Assembly (NCBI RefSeq): GCF_022751215.1 | Contig: NZ_JAICDG010000004.1 | Coordinates: forward strand, 62,001 to 126,000 | DNA from: Actinomadura terrae | GTDB lineage: Bacteria > Actinomycetota > Actinomycetes > Streptosporangiales > Streptosporangiaceae | Length of the DNA stretch: 64,000 nt | Reading direction: 5' to 3' | Shown: positions 57,467 through 64,000 of the stretch, piece by piece | How positions within the stretch are numbered: the stretch's first letter is position 1 | How the letters are laid out: each line of letters opens with the position of its first letter | Made by a program: the position numbers and the translations under genes | The notes under the pieces: generated by a model | What the model was told of the DNA's origin: nothing | Databases searched by the model: none | Seen by the model: only the letters and a program-made list of their open reading frames with translations

Positions 57467-58436
57467 CGCTTCCCGCAAACTCAGTTTCTAATGCGGCCGG
57501 CGAAATATTCTCGGCCACCCAGCTGTCCGAATAGATGGAGTCCAGGTAATTGCCTCCCATGTCCGGCGAGACGACGACGACCCGGGACCCTGGGGACACG
57601 CTGCCGCCCACCCGGCAAGCGGCTGCGAGGACCGTTCCGGTGGAACCGCCGACGAGGACGCCGTACTGTCTCGCCATGTGTCGGCACATGGCGACCGTCT
57701 CCTCTTCGGAGACGATCACCTTCTCGAAGTCGCCGGAGTCCACGAATATCTCGGGGCGACGGCTCGCGCCAAGACCCGGAATGAGCCGCCTTTGGGGCGG
57801 GTGGCCGAACGTCACCGAGCCGGCCGCGTCCACGGCCACGAGGCGGGTGGGCATGCCGGTTCTCCGCCGATACTCGACACAACCCATCAGGGTGCCGGAG
57901 GTACCGACCCCCACCACCAGCACATCCACCTGACCGAGCTCGTGGTGGATGCCCGGAGCGGTGCGATCGCGGTGGGCCTGGGGATTTGCCGGGTTGGCAT
58001 ACTGGTTCAGCCAGACCAACTTGGGATCGTCCGCGAGTTCGCGCTCGATGAGACCGATACGACGATGCAGGAACCCGCCTGAGGCGTCGGGCTGCTCAAT
58101 GACCAGCACCCGTACGCCGAGCGCCTTCATCGCACGTACCGCGGACCGGCTGGCGTTCGCGTCGGTGACAATGGTGAGTTCGTATCCTTTGGCCGCGCAG
58201 ACCATGCCCAAGGCGATACCGAGATTTCCCGAGGACGATTCGATGACACGGCCACCGGCCTCGAGTAAACCGCGTTCTTCGGCGCTCGCCACCAGACTGA
58301 CCGCCGCCTTGATTTTGATCGAGCCTGCCGGATTTAGTCCTTCCAGCTTGAGAAAGACGCGCGAATCGGGGATGAGCCGGTCAAGTTCAAGAAAGACATT
58401 GTCCCAGACGATGTCATACGCGTTTGCATAGATCAT
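57459..58436 (-). CDS. sbnA: SbnA-like N-(2-amino-2-carboxyethyl)-L-glutamate synthase
   Basis: A 325-aa PLP enzyme of the cysteine-synthase fold: LKLEGLNPAGSIKIKAA with PLP-binding Lys41, VIESSSGNLGIALGMVCAAKGYELTIVTD for the substrate/PLP contacts, and VGVGTSGTLMGC for the phosphate. The N-P-A-G-S-I-K motif and pairing with SbnB identify the 2,3-diaminopropionate branch: O-phospho-L-serine + L-glutamate give N-(2-amino-2-carboxyethyl)-L-glutamate. First gene of the operon; GGAG lies five bases before the ATG (58434-58436). The promoter must lie in the 58437-58600 stretch. Confidence 0.9.
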   Translation of the reverse strand: MIYANAYDIVWDNVFLELDRLIPDSRVFLKLEGLNPAGSIKIKAAVSLVASAEERGLLEAGGRVIESSSGNLGIALGMVCAAKGYELTIVTDANASRSAVRAMKALGVRVLVIEQPDASGGFLHRRIGLIERELADDPKLVWLNQYANPANPQAHRDRTAPGIHHELGQVDVLVVGVGTSGTLMGCVEYRRRTGMPTRLVAVDAAGSVTFGHPPQRRLIPGLGASRRPEIFVDSGDFEKVIVSEEETVAMCRHMARQYGVLVGGSTGTVLAAACRVGGSVSPGSRVVVVSPDMGGNYLDSIYSDSWVAENISPAALETEFAGSDV

Positions 58437-59743
58437 GAATTCTCCACAGCGTCAGCGCTTTCAGAATCCGATCCGGGCAAAGCTGGAAGCGCAACCCGAC
58501 CCGCGGGCGGCGCCAATAGCCCAAAGGTGAATCTGTTATCCGCTGCGTCCCCCGCAGCTTTTCGACCCCCTGTGAAATGGCCTATCCGCGAGCAGATTAT
58601 TCGACCGGTTGTTGGCCGTCAAGTGCCGTGGCTAAGTTAGTTGCACCAGCACCTGTGTTGACTCAATCGCTTAGGTTCGCCTTTAACCTGTTGACCTCGG
58701 TGTTCTCGTCACACCGCCTGCTTCGTTCTGTCTTGTTTTGCCCTCCGCTCCCGACGCTGGCCCCAGCCCCGCAGAAACTGTGCGAATGATCACGATTGCG
58801 CTTCGTGGTCGTTACGGGTGGGGTGAATGAGCCTGGTTGGTTGAAGTATCCGCTGGAAAGTAGTACGGCCCCAAACCACAGAGATCCTCCACTTGGCTGA
58901 GAGTTGCGAGGCGGCACGGCCATTTCGCCGACGACACCAGCCGGGCAAAGCGTCCGGACCAAAGATCGCTAGAGCTTCAGGGAGCAATGCATGATGCCGA
59001 ATGCTCCAGGGTGCGGATGGTGTGCCGCGGCCCGAGGGCGGCCACATCGTCCCCCAGGCGACGCTGGCCTCGCCGCAGGCGGCGAAGATCGCCTTCGTCT
59101 CGGTCCTGCTCGCACGGCGGCGGTCCTAATGGTGTTGGGCTTCGCGGTCGGCGCCGCCCGGGATATCGCCCACCGTGCGGAGACGCCGACCGCGACCATG
59201 CAGGGCTTCATCGCGCACAGAACAAGGACGCCCTGCCCAGCATCCACAGGGCTTTCGAGTGCCTCACAGGGTGCGGGGTCCAACGGCGAGGGGACGGTCG
59301 AGTGCTTTGGGCCACTGGACGCTTGAACGCCCGCCCATGAGCCCGCCAGCCCAAGATCGTTTTCGGTGCCGACGGCTGTCCGCTGGTTCCTCAACCTTGA
59401 GGAAGTCCCAGAGTTCTCGTGAATTGAAGGTTCCGCGGACTTGAAATGAGGTCTTCAGGCTTCATGGGGTGAACGGATCCGTGGGTTCGTCGCGACTGGT
59501 GGGGACTTGGCCCTCGGCATTGGTGGCGAGGAGGATGCGGGAGTTCTCGGCCTAGCGGACGGCGGTTGTGGGTCGAGGCCGGTCCCGGTGTGCTCGCCCA
59601 CCCGGGCCGGGACGCTGACGGCCACGTTCTTGCTGTCGGTATAGACGCACAGACCGCGTCCCACCCTGGCCGGTCAGAGCACCCCCGTCACCTTCCCCCT
59701 CACACCGTTAGGGCTTGAGTGCCCCGGCTCCTGCTGCCGGAGA
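58437..59743. other. 1.3-kb region without a supported intact gene
   Basis: It separates the diaminopropionate operon from the broken terpene synthase. 58437-58800 is AT-richer (e.g. GTGTTGACTCAATCGCTTAG near 58650) and likely holds the operon promoter. Short frames at 58987-59340 (both strands) have no family features. The leftward frame near 59455-59650 (CVYTDSKNVAVSVPARVG, then shifted AENSRILLATNAEGQ) could be a decayed small protein gene but is not recognisable. Confidence 0.4.
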
Positions 59744-60909
59744 TCATCCTTGCTTCAAGACGGTTTGAGAAGGGATCGCCGGACGTGCGAGGTCCTGTTC
59801 CTGGGTGGCCGGTTTGGTGAGCTGGGCGGCGGAGGCGCCAAGGCCGGTGGGGCCGTGCGGGAGGCGGGTCTGCTGGGGCGGTCGCCGGAAGCGGCCGGTC
59901 TGGACGTGCCAGGCGTAGGAACCGGCGGTGGCGGTCTTGAGCGCCTGAAGGTACCCGGCGATCTGCCGGGCCAGCGGAGCTGGCAGTTCCTGGGCTTGCA
60001 GGGCGTGGGGCATCTCGGTGTCGGCGGTGTGCCGCAAGGTGTCGACGCGGGCGGTGAGCTGAGCGTTCAGCAAGTCGACCGCCTGCTGCCGATCGCACCT
60101 CAGAGCTTTGCGCAGTACCTCGACGCCATTGTTGTCCACGGTGCCCTCGGCGACCTCGCGGTCGTAGGAGACGATGTCGTTGTGGAGGCCGACGATGTCG
60201 GCGAAGGCGCGCAGAGCGCCCTGGAAGGGACGCAGGCGGTGAACCTGGTCGGGGATCTCGCCCAGGCCGTGCTCCATCAGCGTGCTGGTCATGGGCAGCC
60301 CGCCGAACTCCCGGCGGGCATGGACGTACTCGATCGGGTCCGCGATCCCCCCGCGCGCGGCCGACCCTGGTCGATCTTCCTGCTCGAGGTGGTCGAGTTC
60401 CCACAGCACACCGTGCAGGAAGCGGTCGATGTCGCTGCGGAACCGCAGCCGCCAGCCGGGCGTCATCGTCGGCGCGGTCTTGGGCCACAGCTCGGCGAAC
60501 GCCCGCTCCACCGGATTCGCGGGCACCAGATGCGGTCGCGGCAGGGCATCGACGGGCAGGAACCGCAGCAGTCTTTCCACCTGGCGCCGGGCGGCCTCGT
60601 GGTCGTTGTGCTTCTGAACAACGGGAGGAACAGGTCGTCGACGAACCACAGGGCCACGTGCCAGTCGGTGACGAGGTTCAACTCGTCCGCTCCGGCGTCG
60701 GGGTGCGTCATCGCCGTCCACAACGGGAAGTCCGCCTTCTCAAATGTGCGCTCGCTCCACCGCTCCGGCCAGGCGGTGGTGTACTCGGGGGCGAGCAGTC
60801 CGACCTGGTGGGCCCACTGCTTGACGCGCCTGCGCGTTTGCTCCAGATGGGGGTTGGCGCGGGCGGTGAACGGCATGTGGAAAACAGGCTGCCGTACGGA
60901 GGTGTCCAT
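59744..60909 (-). pseudogene. class I terpene synthase, frameshifted
   Basis: The N-terminal part starts at ATG 60909 (AGGAA upstream): VFHMPFTARANPHLEQTRRRVKQWAHQVGLL ... LNLVTDWHVALWFVDDLFLPLF, with the first metal motif D-D-L-F-L. Near 60615 the frame must shift by one; the other frame continues QKHNDHEAARRQVERLLRFLPVDALPRPH ... FAELWPKTAPTMTPGWRLRFRSDIDRF ... GLHNDIVSYDREVAEGTVDNNGVEVL, which carries the N-D-x-x-S-Y-x-x-E second metal motif. Together ~388 residues, the size of bacterial sesquiterpene synthases. Either a pseudogene or an indel error in the sequence. The acidic third residue of D-D-x-x-D/E is also missing. Confidence 0.8.
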
Positions 60910-61192
60910 ACCGGTTTCCTGCTCGGCGATTACGATCGGTACACACGCCGAAGGCGTCGGCCAAGAAGAACGACAAGCTGAAAGGCAAGCAGCTCAGACT
61001 GCCCGCGTCCGGACGGGACGATCGTTTAGCAACGCTCTACAAGTAGTCCTCGGCCAAAGGCCGCCCTCGCACCATCCAGCCGCTGCCGCAAGCCGGCGAC
61101 GGCTCCGTCGAACGGATGGACTGACCGGCCCCGCGAGGCGGTCCCGCCGTCAACGGATGCGGCGGCGGGCCCCGCTTCCCTGTGCCCATGGG
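60910..61192. other. 283-bp intergenic region
   Basis: No gene supported. A rightward Lys-rich frame ending TAG at 61045 has no start codon. The stretch separates two leftward units and probably contains the terpene synthase promoter. Confidence 0.35.
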
Positions 61193-62020
61193 TTACACGC
61201 TGGCCGACTCGCGGGGATCGCGTTCGGTGCCGTCGCGTACCCGGTACAGGCCAGGCTCGATCTGTTCGGAACGAGCCTCGATCCACTCCCGGACTTCGGG
61301 CGGCCAGCGGGTGGCCTCATCCCACACCACTCCGGTCAGCGCCTCGCCCCGGTCGAACTGCGTCAGGTTCACATCGGTCAAGTCGACGCCCGAGACATTG
61401 ACCTCCATCCCTCCCAGGACCTCGTCGAGAACGGCCCAAGCGCGGTCGAGGGCGCGGGCGAGGACGCGGACGCGGACGCGGACGCGGACGAGGTCGTGGG
61501 CACGGTCGAGGGCGAGGTCGAGGTCGTGGGCACGGTCGAGAACGAGGGCAAGGGCGCGGTCGAGGGCGTCGGCGAGGACGAAGTCGTGGACGCGGTCGAG
61601 GGCACCGGCGAGGGCGAGGTCGCGGGCGAGGGCGCGAGCGAGAACGAGGGCGAGGTCGCGGTCGCGGGCACGGTCGCGGGCACGGTCGAGGGCGAGGTCG
61701 AGGGCGAGGTCGAGGTCTCGGACGCGGTCACGGTCGAGGTCGAGGGCGCGAGCAAGCGTCCAGGTCTGGATACGGTTCAGGAGTTGTTGTTTTGATCCCG
61801 TGGGTGGGGTCGGTGGATGGGCGGGGGCGGGTTGGGGCCGGGGGGTGTGAGGAAGGTCCAGCAGCGCGGTCAGGATCTGGCTCGGGTCGGTGTTGGCGCG
61901 CACGTGGTCGAGCAGGTCGGCGGCGCCGGAGGCGAGCAGGGCGTCCAGGGCCTGCTCTGCGAGTTTGTCGACGGGGTCGTCGATGGGGTTGTCGGGCCCG
62001 TGCGGAGGTGTGTCAGCCAC
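61193..62020 (-). CDS. low-complexity (Leu/Ala/Arg/Asp) repeat protein with pentapeptide-type C-terminus
   Basis: A 275-aa protein. The N-terminal ~90 residues are ordinary (KLAEQALDALLASGAADLLDHVRANTDPSQILTALLDLP). Residues ~95-195 are a run of L-A-L-D-R-A-R-D-like units made of hexanucleotides; third positions stay C/T in this frame, supporting it as the coding one. The end DVNLTQFDRGEALTGVVWDEATRWPPEVREWIEARSEQIEPGLYRVRDG resembles the tail seen on actinomycete pentapeptide proteins. Start overlaps the ECF sigma stop by 8 bp, so it is coupled to that gene. Function unknown; the charged helix may interact with the sigma factor. Confidence 0.7.
   Translation of the reverse strand: MADTPPHGPDNPIDDPVDKLAEQALDALLASGAADLLDHVRANTDPSQILTALLDLPHTPRPQPAPAHPPTPPTGSKQQLLNRIQTWTLARALDLDRDRVRDLDLALDLALDRARDRARDRDLALVLARALARDLALAGALDRVHDFVLADALDRALALVLDRAHDLDLALDRAHDLVRVRVRVRVLARALDRAWAVLDEVLGGMEVNVSGVDLTDVNLTQFDRGEALTGVVWDEATRWPPEVREWIEARSEQIEPGLYRVRDGTERDPRESASV
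61440..61755. repeat. hexanucleotide repeat tract inside the 61193 gene
   Basis: On the + strand, GAGGTC, GAGGGC, GCGGTC and GCGGAC hexamers follow each other for ~315 bp, e.g. four GCGGAC copies near 61468. Six is a multiple of three, so length changes keep frame. All three + frames and the coding minus frame stay open. Confidence 0.85.
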
Positions 62021-62606
62021 TGGTGGTCCTCCTCTCTCGGCCGATGATGGAGGTGATGCAGGGATGTTGTTTGAGGTGCTTGCGGGCCTTGGCCCGCAGG
62101 TCCAGGACCTTGCGCTGCGGGATGCCCAGCGCGTCGGCGATGTCGGCGCCGGAGAAGCCGTCGAGGTCGAAGGCGATCACCGCGCGGCAGTCGGCGTCCA
62201 GAGATCGTAAGAGGGTGACCATGTCGTGGGCCTGGCCGGTCAACTCGGCGTGACCGGGGCCGGATGCGGGAGGATCGATGCCCTCGCCGAGCGGGACCTG
62301 CGAGCGGTTGCGATGCTGGGCGCGATGGTGGTTGAGCGCCACCGCCCGCGCCCATGCGGCCGGGTCGGCGACCTGATCCCAGCACTCCTCCAGCACCTTG
62401 CGCCACCCTTGCAGGGCCATCTGCTGGGCGGCGTCGCGGGCGTCCTCCAGGCTCGCGCCGGTGTACATCACGAACCGGACCAGGCGGGCGTACTCGGAGT
62501 CGAAGAAGTCCAGGAAGTCCTGCCGCATCGCCGCCATCCTGGCGCCGGGGCCGGCCGGAGCCGGTCGGCGGATCGGGTCGGGCTCTGGAGGGCCATGGCT
62601 ACTCAT
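62013..62606 (-). CDS. ECF-type sigma factor
   Basis: A 197-aa sigma-70 family protein. Region 2: FLDFFDSEYARLVRFVMYTGASLEDARDAAQQMALQGWRKV; region 4: LRSLDADCRAVIAFDLDGFSGADIADALGIPQRKVLDLRAKARKHLKQ. The linker contains a potential disordered segment. I keep the ATG at 62604-62606 because the preceding small ORF ends 8 bp inside the gene, giving a coupling overlap; internal ATGs at 62537 and 62528 lie closer to region 2. The downstream gene overlaps by 8 bp. No classical zinc anti-sigma factor is adjacent; the 38-aa membrane peptide upstream may fill that role. Confidence 0.88.
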   Translation of the reverse strand: MSSHGPPEPDPIRRPAPAGPGARMAAMRQDFLDFFDSEYARLVRFVMYTGASLEDARDAAQQMALQGWRKVLEECWDQVADPAAWARAVALNHHRAQHRNRSQVPLGEGIDPPASGPGHAELTGQAHDMVTLLRSLDADCRAVIAFDLDGFSGADIADALGIPQRKVLDLRAKARKHLKQHPCITSIIGRERRTTSG

Positions 62607-62715
62607 CGCCGGCGGACCCGCCGCGGCCGCGGCGGGCCCTGAGCCGGGTGTCGGCCACCAGGATCACCGCGGCCAGCACCGGGGCCACCGCCCCCACCAC
62701 CGCTACCAGATGCAT
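62599..62715 (-). CDS. 38-aa single-span membrane peptide, coupled to the ECF sigma gene
   Basis: The frame from ATG 62713-62715 encodes MHLVAVVGAVAPVLAAVILV followed by ADTRLRARRGRGGSAGDE and TAG. It is one hydrophobic helix and a basic tail, which puts the tail in the cytoplasm. GGGAGGG lies eight bases upstream of the ATG, and the stop overlaps the sigma-factor start by 8 bp. These two features make translation likely. No family is known to me. A membrane anchor that regulates the sigma factor is a reasonable guess. Confidence 0.55.
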   Translation of the reverse strand: MHLVAVVGAVAPVLAAVILVADTRLRARRGRGGSAGDE

Positions 62716-63073
62716 CGCACACGCCCTCCCGTTCATGGCCCGCCTCGGCCGCCGGATACACCAAACCGTAGGGACGAACCGTCACCTGTAAGAGGGCAAA
62801 ATCAAGATCGATGAGAAGGCCGGACCCAACTTTTTTCACCGCGTCCAGTTCCCGTCGCCTCGCGATCGTCAGCAACGCCCAAAGCGCAACCGGCGACCTC
62901 GCCGACCGCGGTCCTCCTCGCCCTGCGAGGCTTCGCGACAGCCGCGCGCTCAGGACAAGCCGAACTCACCGGAGCCGCCGCGCCGGCCTCGTCCGGTCAC
63001 CCCCAGATGCCCGTCGCGGGACTCGCGAGGGTCGTCCGACGGGTCGCCGCTTCTCACCCGAAAGGAACCTGTG
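62716..63073. other. 358-bp intergenic region
   Basis: Nothing supported here. Bases ~62790-62840 (AAGAGGGCAAAATCAAGATC, CCAACTTTTTTCACCG) are AT-richer and may hold the promoter of the membrane peptide/ECF sigma operon. Confidence 0.35.
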
Positions 63074-63880
63074 TTAGCGGGCACGGCTGCTCGTCCGGTG
63101 AAAATCGTCGTCGTTCGGTTCAATCGCCTGCCGGACGTAGGAATTCGCGTCGGCTACCGAGTAACTGCCGTCATGAAGCATCTTCTGCATCAGCACGTAG
63201 GCGGCGCCGCTTCGTAGTCCGTCACGCAGGTGCTCGAGAGTGCCGCATCCGCCCGATGCGATCACCGGTACGGAGACGGCATCGGCCATCGCGCGTACCA
63301 GTTCCAGGTCGTATCCTCGCCCGGTGCCCTCCTGGTCGAGGCTGTTGGGCAGGATGTGACTCGCCCCGAAATCGGCGAGCATCCGCGCCCAGGTGATCGC
63401 GTCCAACGGTGTCTCTGTCTCGTCTCCCTGGATCACGACGTTCCATCGTCCGTCGCCCACCCGCTGGACGTTCATGACCCCCACGACGCGTGACGAGCCG
63501 TATCGCTGCACGGCGGTGTGAAGCATGGAGGGCCTTTCCACCGAAGTCGTGCTGAGACCTACGGCGTCCGCGCCAAGTTCGAGGAGCGACTCCAGATGCG
63601 CGAGCGAGGGCACGAAGCCATCGGCGACCGTGATCCATACGGAAACATCGATCTCGTCGGCCCGGCGGATCACGTCAGCACTGGCCGCCCACTCGTCCCA
63701 GGAATCCTGGACGTCGAGAAAGACCCGTTGCGCTCCCTGCCGACCATAGTGCGAAATGATCTCGATCGGGTCCGTCGGGTCGGCGAGCCCCTGAATCCCG
63801 GATGGTTCGACCGTGCGCCCGTGGACGATATCGATCGTGGGAATTACCGGGGACGGTCGCCGGGCTTTGCTGGTTTCCAC
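63074..63880 (-). CDS. HisF/HisA-family (beta/alpha)8-barrel protein, orphan
   Basis: A 268-aa protein resembling imidazole glycerol phosphate synthase subunit HisF: VIPTIDIVHGRTVEP (Asp17, equivalent of HisF Asp11), GAQRVFLDVQDS, GADAVGLSTTSVERP, ILPNSLDQEGTGRGYDLELVRAMADAVSVPVIASGGCGTLEHLRDGL with the second phosphate site. The catalytic Asp of HisF loop 5 (V-A-I-D-A-K) is Asn137 here (GVMNVQR), and H-G-R replaces K-D/N-G-R. No histidine genes are in the window. It is likely a paralogue that works on another phosphoribosyl-type or amino-sugar substrate in a specialised pathway. GTG 63878-63880 follows TAGGAG. Confidence 0.85.
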   Translation of the reverse strand: METSKARRPSPVIPTIDIVHGRTVEPSGIQGLADPTDPIEIISHYGRQGAQRVFLDVQDSWDEWAASADVIRRADEIDVSVWITVADGFVPSLAHLESLLELGADAVGLSTTSVERPSMLHTAVQRYGSSRVVGVMNVQRVGDGRWNVVIQGDETETPLDAITWARMLADFGASHILPNSLDQEGTGRGYDLELVRAMADAVSVPVIASGGCGTLEHLRDGLRSGAAYVLMQKMLHDGSYSVADANSYVRQAIEPNDDDFHRTSSRAR

Positions 63881-64000
63881 CTCATTCTCCTACCTGGTCG
63901 TCGAATCGGCGGCCTTTCTGGTGCGATCCCGTCAGGCCGCGTTATGCCAATCCTCACCTATCCATCCGCCTGACGGGAGGCTGACTTCTGGCTGATAGGT

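Noticed and set aside
53037..58436. Staphyloferrin B-type siderophore cluster
   Set aside because: sbnA/sbnB-like genes are present, but NIS synthetases (SbnC/E/F), SbnG and SbnH are absent, and an HDO and LctP permease are not part of that pathway.
53037..58436. L-alanosine-type diazeniumdiolate pathway
   Set aside because: Alanosine also uses Dap, but no carrier protein, adenylation enzyme or nitrite-forming CreD/CreE pair is present in the window.
58987..59340. Overlapping frames of 110-140 aa on both strands
   Set aside because: Low-complexity composition, no ribosome-binding site and no recognisable domain.
59455..59664. DUF397-like small protein
   Set aside because: The leftward frame contains CVYTDSKNVAVS but lacks the W-R-K-S and C-V-E-V landmarks and needs a shift; not supported.
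60940..61045. Lys-rich plus-strand frame ending AKKNDKLKGKQLRLP...LATLYK
   Set aside because: No start codon in frame and no homology that I recognise; may be a gene remnant but cannot be supported.

Overview
The window is GC-rich throughout, has strong G/C third-position bias, many GTG/TTG starts, and families typical of filamentous actinomycetes: XRE-DUF5753 regulators with a DUF397 partner, mycothiol-dependent maleylpyruvate isomerase-like enzyme, ECF sigma factor, DUF2637, LctP permease. An Actinomadura-like member of the Streptosporangiales is my best guess (inference, not proof). About 55 genes or gene remnants are supported.

Layout. 1-12.5 kb: small enzymes (partial SnoaL-like, DUF302, maleylpyruvate isomerase-like), a MerR regulator, a tightly overlapping amidase / AtzG-like / MFS exporter operon behind an 18-bp palindrome, a secreted protein, a TPR protein, a membrane protein, GNAT, aldo/keto reductase and LysR. 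12.5-22 kb: solute-binding lipoprotein, a hypothetical + XRE-ImmA/IrrE pair, an XRE-DUF5753 regulator, VOC protein, a split MFS transporter, pentapeptide protein and AlkB, separated by several decayed tandem-repeat tracts. 22-35 kb: an S10 carboxypeptidase with a PSD-family pyruvoyl enzyme, a MarR/MDR-reductase divergent pair with twin operators that cover both start codons, a 989-aa beta-helix + double CbxX-type AAA+ protein, a secreted tripeptidyl-aminopeptidase with a perfect 48-bp duplication, a 944-aa FAD/Fe-S dehydrogenase, and the DUF397/XRE pair. 36-46 kb: a repeat peptide coupled to a CNB-cyclase-like fusion protein, orphan histidine kinase, LysR, GDPD, membrane adenylate cyclase, amino acid permease and tRNA-Asp/tRNA-Phe.

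46-53 kb is an accessory junction: truncated tyrosine integrase and broken DUF2637 gene directly downstream of tRNA-Phe, MarR/STAS pair, a second secreted paralogue whose ribosome-binding site is buried in an 18-bp hairpin and which is flanked by 73-bp inverted repeats, and a NUDIX fragment fused to an IS3 remnant. 53-58.4 kb is the most interesting block: a compact five-gene operon (sbnA-like, sbnB-like, haem-oxygenase-like diiron oxidase, LctP-family permease, Asp/Glu racemase-family enzyme) that should make L-2,3-diaminopropionate, oxidise it or a derivative, possibly epimerise it and transport it. No siderophore synthetase is present, so this looks like a small amino-acid-type natural product pathway I cannot match to a described one.

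59-64 kb: a frameshifted terpene synthase, an ECF sigma operon that starts with an overlapping 38-aa membrane peptide and ends with a hexanucleotide-repeat protein, and an orphan HisF paralogue with a changed active-site residue. Assignments rest on reading motifs and gene layout only; no database search was possible.
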